From Halomonas socia (GTDB lineage Bacteria; Pseudomonadota; Gammaproteobacteria; Pseudomonadales; Halomonadaceae): DNA of 64,000 nucleotides. Every line of letters starts with the position of its first letter. The first letter of the stretch is position 1. Under the pieces are notes generated by a model. The model was not told the origin of the DNA, did no database searches, and worked only from the letters and a program-made list of their open reading frames with translations. The DNA is taken from the NCBI RefSeq assembly GCF_010977575.1, contig NZ_CP048812.1, positions 2,604,001 through 2,668,000 on the forward strand, read 5' to 3'. This document shows, piece after piece, positions 42,901 through 51,619 of the stretch. Made by a program: the position numbers and the translations under genes.

Positions 42901-44798
42901 TGGGCATCGGCGACATGGCTGGCGACGTATTCGGCAACGGCATGCTGCTGTCGGACAAGATCCGCCTGCTCGGCGCCTTCAACCATCTGCATATCTTCAT
43001 CGACCCGACGCCGGATGCGGCCAAGTCGTTCGCCGAGCGCAAGCGGCTGTTCGCGCTGCCGCGCTCGAGCTGGGAGGACTACGACGCCAAGCTGATCTCC
43101 AAGGGCGGCGGGGTCTTCTCGCGCAGCGCCAAGTCGATCGCGATTACGCCCGAGATGCAGGCGGCCTTCGACATAAAGGCCGACAAGCTGGCCCCCAACG
43201 ACCTGATCCGCGCCATGCTCAAGTCGACGGTGGACTTGATCTGGAACGGCGGCATCGGCACCTACGTCAAGGCTGCTAGCGAGAGCGATGCCGAGGTCGG
43301 CGACAAGGCCAACGATGCGCTGCGCATCGACGGCCGCGAGCTCAACTGCCGGGTGGTCGGCGAAGGTGGCAACCTGGGGCTGACCCAGCGCGGTCGCATG
43401 GAGGCCGCGGCGCGTGGGATACGCGTCAATACCGACTTCATCGACAACGCCGGCGGGGTCAACTGCTCCGACCACGAGGTCAATATCAAGATCCTGCTCG
43501 ACGATATCGTCAAGCGCGGCGACATGACCGACAAGCAGCGTAACCAGCTGCTCGCCGAGATGACCGAGGACGTGTCGCGGCTGGTACTGATCGGCAACTA
43601 TCGCCAGGCTCAGGCGCTGTCGCTCTCGGAGATCCTCTCTCGCGAAGGCATGGGGCCTTACCGGCGCTTCATCAACGAGCTCGAGGCCAGCGGGCATCTC
43701 GACCGCGAGCTGGAGTTCCTGCCCGACGACGAGTCGCTGATCGAGCGCGCCAATGCCGACCAGGGGTTGACCCTGCCCGAGCTGTCGGTGCTGATCTCCT
43801 ATGCCAAGAGCACCCTCAAGGGCGACCTGATCGCCTCCGAGGTGCCCGATGACCCCTATATCCAGCAGCACCTCGAGCGGATCTTCCCGAAGGTGCTGGT
43901 GGAGCGCTTCAAGGACGAGATGTACGACCACAAGCTGAAGCGCGAGATCGTCGCCACCCAGATCGCCAACGACCTGGTCGACCATATGGGCATCGTCTTC
44001 GTGCGGCGGCTGATGGACACCACCGGCGCCGGCCGCGCCGATATCGCCCGCGCCTATATCGTGGCCCGCGACAGCTTCAGCCTCAACGGCGTATGGCACA
44101 AGATCGAGGCGCTCGACAACAAGGTCGACAGCCACGTGCAGTACCGCATGATGCTCGACCTGATGCGCCTGCTGCGGCGCGCCACCCGCTGGTTCCTGCG
44201 CCAGCGCAGTGGCATGACCACCAAGGACTGCATCGAGCACTTCGCACCGCGCCTGGCCCAGCTGCAGGAGAGCCTCGGCAAGCGCCTGCGCGGCGACGAG
44301 CGCGAGGCCTGGGAGGTGCGCCGCGACGAGTTCAAGGCGGCCGGCGTGCCGGATGCCTTGGCCAGCAGCGTGGCCTCGACCCAGAGCCTATATGCCGGGC
44401 TCGGCATCATCGAGGCGGCCAAGCAGACCGATGAGAAGATCCAGCGCGTCGCCGAGGTGTTCTACGAGGTCGGCCATCGCCTCGAACTGCCGTGGATGAT
44501 CGAGCAGATCAACGCCCTGGAGGTGCGCGACAGCTGGCAGGCCCAGGCGCGGGAAACCTTCCGCGACGATCTCGACCGCCAGCAGCTGGCATTGACCGTG
44601 GGCGTGATCAAGCTCGACAGCGGTGCGCGTGACGTCGAGCAGCGCGTCGACCAGTGGCTCGAACGCCATGAGCGGCTGTTCCAGCGCTGGTGCAGCCTGC
44701 TCGCCGAGGTGCGCTCCGGCAGCCAGGGCGGCTTCCCACTGTTCGCGGTAGCGATCCGCGAGCTGGTCGACCTCGCCGAGAGCAACGGCGAGAGCTGA
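39960..44798 (+). CDS. gdhB: NAD-specific glutamate dehydrogenase, 180-kDa class (L-GDH)
   Basis: This is a very large enzyme (1612 residues) that deaminates glutamate to 2-oxoglutarate with NAD+, a catabolic link between amino acids and the TCA cycle. N-terminal ACT-like regulatory regions (about residues 1-600) precede the catalytic core. The core includes [24 protein letters not shown], the PVGAKGGFV motif with the substrate-binding Lys, and [10 protein letters not shown]. A C-terminal helical region follows, with [15 protein letters not shown]. The length and blocks match the Pseudomonas/Streptomyces class rather than the 450-residue enzymes. It is monocistronic, bounded downstream by a strong terminator. 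Confidence 0.96.
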   Translation: [1612 protein letters not shown]

Positions 44799-44816
44799 CG
44801 CGCCGCCCGCTGCCGC

Positions 44817-44853
44817 ACGACGAACCCCCGCCCACGCGGGGGTTCGTCGTTTA
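44817..44853 (+). terminator. Rho-independent terminator of gdhB
   Basis: A perfect 15-base-pair stem (44817-44831 with 44836-44850) and a CCAC loop are followed by TTT. It stands 18 bases after the gdhB stop and just before the pyrD promoter region. Confidence 0.9.
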
Positions 44854-44867
44854 TGGGGCGGCTGGGC

Positions 44868-44873
44868 TATAAT
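44868..44873 (+). promoter_or_regulatory. Probable -10 element of pyrD
   Basis: A consensus TATAAT lies 36 bases upstream of the pyrD ATG in an otherwise very GC-rich stretch. The -35 position falls in the end of the gdhB terminator, where only a weak match exists. A GAGGAG sequence follows before the start codon. Confidence 0.5.
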
Positions 44874-44909
44874 CGCCGCCCGTCGCCATCTGCCGCCCCG
44901 AGGAGTGCC

Positions 44910-45935
44910 ATGTATTCGCTTGCCCGCTCGCTGCTGTTCCGACTCGATCCGGAAACCGCCCACGGCGTGGCCCTCAGGGGGCTCGACCTCGCGCACCGTG
45001 CCGGGCTCGCCGCACGGCTGGCCGGTGGCGCACGGGTCGCCGATCCACTGACGCTGATGGGCCTGCGCTTTCCCAATCGGGTCGGGCTGGCCGCAGGGCT
45101 CGACAAGAACGCCGACCACCTCGATGCGCTGGGCGCGCTGGGCTTCGGCTTCGTCGAGGTCGGCACCGTGACCCCCAGGCCCCAGGACGGCAACCCCAAG
45201 CCGCGGATGTTCCGCCTGCCCGAGGCAGGGGCGATCATCAACCGCATGGGCTTCAACAACGCCGGCGTCGATCATCTGGTGGCGCGGGTCAAGGCCAGCC
45301 GCTATCAGGGCGTGATCGGCATCAATATCGGCAAGAATCTCACCACCCCGGTGGAGAAGGCGGTGGACGACTACCTGATCTGCCTGCGCAAGGTGCACGC
45401 CCATGCCGACTACATCACCGTCAACATCTCCTCGCCGAACACCCCGGGGCTGCGCAACCTGCAGTTCGGCGAGCACCTCGATGCGCTGCTCGGGCACCTG
45501 CGCGAGGAGTCCACGCAGCTCGACCAGCGTGACGGGCGGCGCGTGCCACTGACGGTGAAGATCGCCCCGGACATGAGCACCGCGGAGGTCGGGCTGGTGG
45601 CCGCCTCGCTGACCCGCAGCGAGATCGATGCGGTGATCGCCACCAATACCACGGTGGCGCGTGAGGCGGTGGCCGGGCTTGCCCACGGCGATGAGCAGGG
45701 CGGACTCTCCGGGCGGCCGGTGTTCGAGGCCTCCAACCGGGTGATCCGCGAGTTGCGCCAGCAGCTGCCGGACATGCCGATCATCGGCGTGGGCGGCATC
45801 GACAGCGGGGCGGCGGCGAGTGCCAAGGTCGCCGCGGGCGCCGACCTGGTACAGCTCTATTCGGGCTTTATCTATCATGGCCCGGCGCTGGTGGGCGAGT
45901 GCGCGCGGGCGCTGCGTGAGGCGGGCCAGGCGTAA
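44910..45935 (+). CDS. pyrD: Dihydroorotate dehydrogenase (quinone), class 2
   Basis: PyrD oxidises dihydroorotate to orotate in pyrimidine synthesis and passes electrons to quinone at the inner membrane. The 341-residue protein has the class 2 N-terminal helix ([18 protein letters not shown]) for membrane association. Other family blocks are [23 protein letters not shown], the catalytic [11 protein letters not shown] (Ser base), and the FMN phosphate site GVGGIDSG. The start follows AGGAG and is 19 codons inside the longest frame. rmf and rlmKL follow nearby, as around pyrD in E. coli. Confidence 0.97.
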   Translation: MYSLARSLLFRLDPETAHGVALRGLDLAHRAGLAARLAGGARVADPLTLMGLRFPNRVGLAAGLDKNADHLDALGALGFGFVEVGTVTPRPQDGNPKPRMFRLPEAGAIINRMGFNNAGVDHLVARVKASRYQGVIGINIGKNLTTPVEKAVDDYLICLRKVHAHADYITVNISSPNTPGLRNLQFGEHLDALLGHLREESTQLDQRDGRRVPLTVKIAPDMSTAEVGLVAASLTRSEIDAVIATNTTVAREAVAGLAHGDEQGGLSGRPVFEASNRVIRELRQQLPDMPIIGVGGIDSGAAASAKVAAGADLVQLYSGFIYHGPALVGECARALREAGQA

Positions 45936-45954
45936 GCGGCAGGCGGGCAACAGA

Positions 45955-45979
45955 AAGGCCCGCGGGTGAGGCGGGCCTT
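45955..45979. terminator. Bidirectional terminator between pyrD and rmf
   Basis: The nine-base arms AAGGCCCGC and GCGGGCCTT surround a seven-base loop. Read leftwards the stem is followed by TTTCTG, which suits the convergent rmf gene; read rightwards it serves pyrD, although only TT-GAAAG follows. Confidence 0.8.
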
Positions 45980-46027
45980 GAAAGAATCATCGCATGCGTC
46001 ACGCATTAAACGATGAAGACAGTGATA

Positions 46028-46234
46028 TCACATCACCATGGGGTTCTTGTGAATGCCGGAGACACCTGTCATACCGGACCATTGATCCCCACGACCTTCA
46101 CGCCAACCGCTCATCCAGTATTCGCGAAGATTCACATCCTGACTGGGACAGTCATCACGGGAGCGGCCGGTGATGCCCGCCTTGTAACCGTGAACATAGG
46201 CACGCTGGAAGCGATCACGTTTCTGTCGTTTCAT
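46028..46234 (-). CDS. rmf: Ribosome modulation factor Rmf
   Basis: Rmf dimerises 70S ribosomes into inactive 100S particles in stationary phase. The 68-residue protein starts MKRQKRDRFQRAYVHGYKAG and continues with GITGRSRDDCP, then REYWMSGWREGRGD, all close to E. coli Rmf (55 residues). The C-terminus is some ten residues longer. It is divergent from rlmKL, with a 247-base shared upstream region. Growth-phase control is expected from the family but no specific site was identified. Confidence 0.93.
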   Translation of the reverse strand: MKRQKRDRFQRAYVHGYKAGITGRSRDDCPSQDVNLREYWMSGWREGRGDQWSGMTGVSGIHKNPMVM

Positions 46235-46481
46235 CGGATGGCCTCTTGATGAAGAACCGAAGTTTGTTCGGGACGAATGGTGTTAGTGCGGTGGGTCGTA
46301 ACGACCCGCCACACGCCATTGCCAATGGCGTCCATGGACAAGAAACGCATGCGTTTTCAGTAGCTACCCTATTACATCTAGTCCATGATGCGGGGCCTTG
46401 TCGAGCGGCGATTTTGCATAAGGCCATTATCAAATTGACACTACAGGAATATAACCGGCAGCAGGGCCGTGGCACTTTTTT

Positions 46482-48710
46482 ATGACTGTTCTACAACCGA
46501 CTGATAACCATCACATTTTTGTAACATGCCCGTGGGGTATCGAGGGCCTGCTGGCCGATGAGCTGAGTGCGCTCGGCGCCCAGGTCGACAAGACCACCGT
46601 GGCCGGTGTGCATGCCAGCGGATCACTCGAGGTGGCCTATCGGCTGTGTCTATGGTCGCGGCTGGCCAACCGGGTAGTGCTGTGCCTGGTGCGAGAGGAG
46701 GGCATCGAACACCCCGAGCAGTTGCAGGCCAGCGCCTCGGCGTTGGCCTGGGAGCAGCACTGGCGGCCGGGCACGACGCTGGCGGTGGATTTCCACGGCC
46801 AGTCGGCGCATATCCGGCATACCCGCTTCGGCGCCCAGACGGTCAAGGATGGGGTGGTGGATGCACTGCGCGCTGCCGGTGGGGGGCGCCCGGATATCGA
46901 CCTCAAGGCGCCGGATCTGCGGCTCTATGCTCACCTGCACCGTAGCCGCCTGACGTTGGGCATCGACCTGTCCGGCGACAGCCTGCACAAGCGCGGCTAT
47001 CGCCGTGAGCTTGGCCATGCGCCGCTCAAGGAGAACCTCGCCGCGGCGCTGCTGCTGCGCGTCGACTGGCCGGCTCGCACCAAGGCCGGCGAGGCGCTGG
47101 TCGACCCGCTGTGCGGCTCGGGCACGCTGGTCATCGAAGCCGCGCTGATGGCGGCCGACGTGGCACCGGGGCTCGCTCGGGTACGCTTCGGCTTTCACGG
47201 CTGGGCCGGCCACGACGAGGCGCTGTGGGCCGAGCTCAAGCGCGAGGCCGAGGCCCGTGCCAGCATCGGTCGCAAGCGCTGCAAGTCGGCACTGTTCGGC
47301 TTCGACCAGAGCCCCCAGGCCATCGCCGCAGCCAAGGCCAACGCCATGCGCGCCGGGATTCCGGCGCTGGTCGACTTCAGCGGCGGCGCGGTGGCCCAGC
47401 TGGCGCGCCCGGCGTCGCTGGATGCCGAGACGCCGGGGTTGGTCATCACCAACCCGCCCTATGGCGAGCGCATCGGCGAGCTGCCCGAGCTGGTGCCGCT
47501 GTACGCTGCCATCGGCGAGCGTAGCCGGCACGCCTTCCCGGGCTGGACCCTGGCACTGTTCACCGGTAACCCGGACCTCGGCCACCGTACCGGCCTGCGT
47601 GCCGTCAAGCAGTACGCCTTCAAGAACGGTCCGCTGGACTGCAAGCTGCTGCTGATGCCGCTGCCGGAAGCTGACGTGGACGCGTCGCAGGCAGACTCAC
47701 TGGCCTCCGAGCCCGCCCACGGCGAGGGCGGCAGCGCACCGCGGCGCAGCGAGGGCGCGCAGATGTTTGCCAATCGCCTGGAGAAGAACCGCAAGCGCCT
47801 CAAGAAGTGGCTCAAGCAGCGCGGTGAGCCCTGCTACCGGCTCTACGATGCCGATATGCCGGAGTACGCCCTGGCCATCGACGTCTACGGCGAGCGCGTG
47901 CACGTGCAGGAGTATGCGCCACCGCGCTCGGTCAACGCCGCCCAGGCCCAGCGCCGCCTGCACGACGCCCTGCAGGTGATTCCCGAGGTGCTCGGGGTGC
48001 GCCCCGAGCACGTCTACGTCAAGCAGCGCGAGCGCCAGAGCGGGCGCGCCCAGTACCAGAAGCAGGCCGCCAGCGGTGAACGCTTCGAAGTGCGCGAGGG
48101 CCGTGCGCGGCTATGGGTCAACCTGCGCGACTACTTGGATACCGGGCTGTTCCTCGACCACCGCCCGGTGCGGCGGCTGCTCGCCGAGCTGGCCCCCGGC
48201 ACGCGCTTCCTCAACCTGTTCTGCTACACCGCCACGGCGACGGTGCACGCCGCGCTGGGTACCGAGCAGCAGGGCGGTGCCAGCGACAGTGTCAGCGTCG
48301 ATCTGTCGAATACCTACCTGGAGTGGGCGCGGGACAACTTCGCCCTCAACCGCCTTGACCCGAGCCGCCACCGGGTGGTGCGCGACGACTGCCTGCGCTG
48401 GCTGGAGACCGCCGGCAGCCAGTTCGACCTGATCTTCATGGACCCGCCGACCTTCTCCAATTCCAAGAAGATGGCCGCCACCCTGGATATCCAGCGCGAC
48501 CACGGCCGCCTGGTGCGCCTGGCCATGGCGCGGCTGGCCAGCGGCGGTACCCTGGTGTTCTCCAACAACCAGCGCAAGTTCGTGCTCGATGCCGACCTCG
48601 CCGCGGAATACGCGGTGGAGGACATCTCCGCTAAGACCTTCGATTCGGACTTCGCGCGCCGCCCGGATATCCACCACGTCTTCATGATCCGCCATCGGGA
48701 GGCTGCATGA
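46482..48710 (+). CDS. rlmL: Bifunctional 23S rRNA methyltransferase RlmKL (m2G2445 and m7G2069)
   Basis: This is a 742-residue fusion of two methyltransferases that modify 23S rRNA during 50S assembly. The N-terminal half has a THUMP domain (about residues 45-155) and the RlmL catalytic motif NPPYGERIG with the DPLCGSGTLVIEAAL SAM loop. The C-terminal half is RlmK, with the FLNLFCYTATATVHA SAM motif and DPPTFSNSKKM. The fused form is normal in Gammaproteobacteria. It overlaps the next gene by four bases. Confidence 0.96.
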   Translation: MTVLQPTDNHHIFVTCPWGIEGLLADELSALGAQVDKTTVAGVHASGSLEVAYRLCLWSRLANRVVLCLVREEGIEHPEQLQASASALAWEQHWRPGTTLAVDFHGQSAHIRHTRFGAQTVKDGVVDALRAAGGGRPDIDLKAPDLRLYAHLHRSRLTLGIDLSGDSLHKRGYRRELGHAPLKENLAAALLLRVDWPARTKAGEALVDPLCGSGTLVIEAALMAADVAPGLARVRFGFHGWAGHDEALWAELKREAEARASIGRKRCKSALFGFDQSPQAIAAAKANAMRAGIPALVDFSGGAVAQLARPASLDAETPGLVITNPPYGERIGELPELVPLYAAIGERSRHAFPGWTLALFTGNPDLGHRTGLRAVKQYAFKNGPLDCKLLLMPLPEADVDASQADSLASEPAHGEGGSAPRRSEGAQMFANRLEKNRKRLKKWLKQRGEPCYRLYDADMPEYALAIDVYGERVHVQEYAPPRSVNAAQAQRRLHDALQVIPEVLGVRPEHVYVKQRERQSGRAQYQKQAASGERFEVREGRARLWVNLRDYLDTGLFLDHRPVRRLLAELAPGTRFLNLFCYTATATVHAALGTEQQGGASDSVSVDLSNTYLEWARDNFALNRLDPSRHRVVRDDCLRWLETAGSQFDLIFMDPPTFSNSKKMAATLDIQRDHGRLVRLAMARLASGGTLVFSNNQRKFVLDADLAAEYAVEDISAKTFDSDFARRPDIHHVFMIRHREAA

Positions 48711-49054
48711 TCCGGCTGCGACTCTACACTACCCTGGGCTGTCACCTGTGCAGTCAGCTCGAGGTGCTACTCAGCGAGCTGAGTAGCGAGCCGGTGACGT
48801 TGGAGCATATCGAGGTCAGCGAGGACGAGGCGCTGATGGCGCGCTACGGGGTGCGGATTCCGGTACTCGCCGATGAGCAGAGCGAGGAGCTCGATCGCGG
48901 CTTCGACCCGGCACGGCTGGCGGCGTGGCTGGAGGCGCGGGACTGGCTGGACGCTGGCGCCTGGAAGGCCCTGCAGCGGCGTCTGGACGGCGAGCCACCG
49001 GCCGCCGAGGCCACTGGCGCGGTGATGCGCGGCGGGCGGCGATTCTTGGGTTAA
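48707..49054 (+). CDS. Glutaredoxin-like (DUF836 type) thiol protein
   Basis: The 115-residue protein has an N-terminal thioredoxin-like fold with the redox pair GCHLC (Cys12 and Cys15) directly after the first strand, and the cis-Pro region RYGVRIPVL. This is the glutaredoxin-like DUF836 pattern, with a C-terminal extension of about 40 residues that is not recognised. It is coupled to rlmKL through an ATGA overlap. The partner or substrate is unknown. Confidence 0.85.
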   Translation: MIRLRLYTTLGCHLCSQLEVLLSELSSEPVTLEHIEVSEDEALMARYGVRIPVLADEQSEELDRGFDPARLAAWLEARDWLDAGAWKALQRRLDGEPPAAEATGAVMRGGRRFLG

Positions 49055-49073
49055 CTAATCACTTCCTGACTTT

Positions 49074-49089
49074 AAGTAACTATTTGGTT
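49074..49089. promoter_or_regulatory. Operator copy 1 upstream of the catabolic operon
   Basis: AAGTAACTATTTGGTT is a near copy (15 of 16) of the palindromic site 238 bases further right. It lies 20 bases after the glutaredoxin-like gene, at the left boundary of the accessory block. Confidence 0.6.
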
Positions 49090-49281
49090 TTTTTGTTGTG
49101 ACTCCTGGTGTGATTGTCGCCAGCATGGCCAGGCAGTGATGGCTGCTGCCTGGTGACTGCTGCCCGCTAGTTTCTGTCCATTTCCTGCTAGTCCTCTTTT
49201 GGCCAGCCCTGACCTCAATCGATCTATCATGCGGCGTAGGCGCGTGAGGAAATGTCTGCTCAATTACGACCAAAGTCCTGT

Positions 49282-49332
49282 TTGACGCGTGATCTCTCCA
49301 TGACTACGTTCAAGTAACCATTTGGTTATAAT
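49282..49332 (+). promoter_or_regulatory. Promoter region and operator copy 2 of the catabolic operon
   Basis: AAGTAACCATTTGGTT (49312-49327) contains the perfect palindrome AACCA-TT-TGGTT. A TTGACG hexamer (49282-49287) with a 17-base spacer to TACGTT (49305-49310) could form a promoter whose start site falls inside the palindrome. A consensus TATAAT (49327-49332) abuts the operator and is an alternative -10 that would give an almost leaderless transcript. The cognate regulator is presumably the TetR protein at the end of the operon. Confidence 0.6.
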
Positions 49333-49343
49333 TGGTCGTGGCG

Positions 49344-50168
49344 ATGAAGTTCATGCTGTGTAATGAGGTGTTGATGCCTCTCAGCTTTGCCGAGCAGTGT
49401 CACTTTGCTGCTTCCATTGGCTATGACGGCCTTGAGGTGGCTCCCTATACGTTGGCAGATGATCCATTGACGTTAAGTGACGTTGAGCTGCACGGCTATC
49501 GGCGCATGGCTGCTGATGCTGGGGTGACGATCAGTGGCCTGCACTGGCTTCTGGTGGCCCCGGCGGGACTTTCCATTGTTGATGCTGACCACGCCGTGCG
49601 GCGACGCACCCTGGATGCCATGCGCCGGCTGGTGGAGGTGTGTGCCGAGCTGGGCGGCGGCGTACTGGTCCATGGCTCGCCGCGCCAACGCATGCTCGGC
49701 GAAGACGCTGAAGGTGATCGCGACCGGGCTCAAGCATATTTCGCGCTAGCCGGGGAGGTGGCCGCCGAGGCCGGCGTAACCTACTGCGTGGAGCCGCTAG
49801 CCGTCGCCGAGACCAACTTTATCACCACCCTGGACGAGGCGGCTGCCTTGGTGCGGGAGGTGAACTCGCCGGGCCTCAAGACCATGCTGGATACCTCGGC
49901 GGCGGCCAATGGCGAGCGGCGCTCCGTGGTGGCACTGCTCGATGAGTGGTTGCCCTCCGGACTGATCGCGCATCTCCAACTGAATGATCGCAACCGCCGT
50001 GCACCGGGGCAGGGCGAGGATCGCTTCGCGCCGATACTCGATGTATTACGGCGCCATGGATGGAATCGGCCCATTGCCGTCGAACCCTTCATCTACGAGC
50101 CCGATGGGCTGGCCACCGCGGCGCGCGCCATCGGCTATCTGCGCGGCATCGAGGAGGCGCTGGCATGA
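49344..50168 (+). CDS. Sugar phosphate isomerase/epimerase-type TIM-barrel protein (first copy)
   Basis: The 274-residue protein belongs to the xylose-isomerase-like TIM-barrel family. The four metal ligands usual for it can be seen: Glu150 (YCVEP), Asp183 (MLDTS), His210 (IAHLQLND) and Glu247 (IAVEP). Such enzymes isomerise, epimerise or eliminate on keto-sugars and related polyols. It is the first gene of the accessory operon and overlaps the next by four bases. The ATG at 49344 lacks a clear ribosome binding site. It is only distantly similar by eye to the second copy at 53936, so the two probably catalyse different steps. Confidence 0.85.
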   Translation: MKFMLCNEVLMPLSFAEQCHFAASIGYDGLEVAPYTLADDPLTLSDVELHGYRRMAADAGVTISGLHWLLVAPAGLSIVDADHAVRRRTLDAMRRLVEVCAELGGGVLVHGSPRQRMLGEDAEGDRDRAQAYFALAGEVAAEAGVTYCVEPLAVAETNFITTLDEAAALVREVNSPGLKTMLDTSAAANGERRSVVALLDEWLPSGLIAHLQLNDRNRRAPGQGEDRFAPILDVLRRHGWNRPIAVEPFIYEPDGLATAARAIGYLRGIEEALA

Positions 50169-51562
50169 ATACACCGCGCGTGCGCATCGTCGGGGCCGAA
50201 GCCTTTGAGCGTGACGTCACCCTGCGCCAGCCCTTCCGCTTTGGTGTAGTGACCCTGCGTGAGGCGCCTCAGGCCTTTCTGCGGGTATGCGTTAAGGACC
50301 CTGCCAGTGGTCGAGAAGCATGGGGGCATGCTGCCGAACTGATGGTGCCGAAGTGGTTCGACAAGCGCCCTGAGCTGAACCAGGACGACAACATCGACCA
50401 GCTACGCCGCTCGTTGCAATCCGCCATCGCACTGAGCCTGGCCCATGGCCAGGCGGCCAGCGCCGCCGACCTGGCGTGGAGGCTGGACAGCGAGCAGCGG
50501 GGAGCCATGCCGCATGAAAACGGCCTGGTTCAGGGGTTTGGTCCCGCGCTGATGGCTCGTGCAGTAATTGATGCCCTGTGCCACCTCGAACAATGCTCGT
50601 TCTACGCGGCCATGCGTCATAACCGCGTGGGCCTCGGCGCGGCCCACCTGCCGGCGGATCTGTCCGGTGTGGATATCGATGCCTTCCTGGCCGGCCTAAT
50701 GCCACGTATGCGGATTGCAGTGCGTCATACCGTGGGATTGGTCGATCCGCTGACCCCTGGCGATATCGAGCGACGCCTGAATGACGGCTTGCCGGAATGC
50801 CTCAGCGAGGTCATCACCCGTTACCAGCCACGCTATTACAAACTCAAGCTGGGTGGCGACCACGCAAGTGATCTGGCTCGGCTCGCGGCGATTGCCGCTC
50901 AGCTCGAGTGCCTGCCGGACTATCGAGTGACGCTGGATGGCAACGAGCAGTACACCAGCCCCGACGCCTTCGGCGAGCTGCTCGACCGGCTAGAGGCCGA
51001 GCCCAAGCTAGCTGGGCTGCGACGTGCGCTGCTCTTCGTCGAACAGCCGATTCACCGAGACCAAGCACTTCAGGTGCCGCTGGGAGAGTTGGGCCGCCGG
51101 GTAGCGCTATTGATCGACGAGAGCGACAGCCACCTCGACAGCTTTCTGCAGGCTCGCGAGTGCGGTTACCGCGGGGTCTCATCCAAGACCTGCAAGGGGC
51201 TCTATCGCGCCCTCATCAACCGCGTACGGCTCGAGCACTGGCAGGATGGTGACTACTTCATGTCGGCGGAGGACCTGACCACTCAGGCGGGGCTGGCGGT
51301 GCAGCAGGACCTGGCATTGGTAGCGCTGCTCGGCTTGCACCACGTGGAGCGCAATGGTCACCACTATGTCAGGGGGATGACGGGGGCCTCTGGAGCGGAA
51401 ATGGACGCCTTCGCGACGGCCCACCCGACTCTGTATCGGCGCGATATCCAAGGCTTGTTCCTGCATATAGACGACGGGCAGATTGCTCTGGATTCCCTGG
51501 ACGGACGCGGTTTTGCCAGCGGCGCCGTGCCAGATACTGCCGCCATGCGGCCACTTGCGTGA
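50165..51562 (+). CDS. Enolase-superfamily (mandelate-racemase-like) enzyme
   Basis: The 465-residue protein carries the barrel residues of the enolase superfamily: the KLKLG motif (Lys226, Lys228), metal ligands Asp258 (TLDGNEQY), Glu293 (FVEQP) and Asp318/Glu319 (LIDESD), and Lys341 (SSKTCKG) as a second base. These enzymes remove a proton next to a carboxylate, so a sugar-acid dehydratase or epimerase is likely. It is longer than most family members (about 360-450). The start is the ATG overlapping the preceding stop. The specificity is unassigned. Confidence 0.82.
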   Translation: MNTPRVRIVGAEAFERDVTLRQPFRFGVVTLREAPQAFLRVCVKDPASGREAWGHAAELMVPKWFDKRPELNQDDNIDQLRRSLQSAIALSLAHGQAASAADLAWRLDSEQRGAMPHENGLVQGFGPALMARAVIDALCHLEQCSFYAAMRHNRVGLGAAHLPADLSGVDIDAFLAGLMPRMRIAVRHTVGLVDPLTPGDIERRLNDGLPECLSEVITRYQPRYYKLKLGGDHASDLARLAAIAAQLECLPDYRVTLDGNEQYTSPDAFGELLDRLEAEPKLAGLRRALLFVEQPIHRDQALQVPLGELGRRVALLIDESDSHLDSFLQARECGYRGVSSKTCKGLYRALINRVRLEHWQDGDYFMSAEDLTTQAGLAVQQDLALVALLGLHHVERNGHHYVRGMTGASGAEMDAFATAHPTLYRRDIQGLFLHIDDGQIALDSLDGRGFASGAVPDTAAMRPLA

Positions 51563-51619
51563 CTACGCCGAAACGGTGCGGTGCGCCAAGGTATTGCAAT
51601 GATAACAAGAGGAACCTCG

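Noticed and set aside
39855-44240. Leftward open frame of 1461 codons opposite gdhB
   Set aside because: It is the antisense shadow of the very GC-rich gdhB gene. It consists of repetitive His/Gln/Val/Leu-rich sequence without domain motifs, while the rightward frame is an unmistakable glutamate dehydrogenase.
49055-49273. Leftward 72-codon frame in the gap before the catabolic operon
   Set aside because: It has no ribosome binding site or known motif, and it overlaps one of the two operator copies. The gap looks regulatory.
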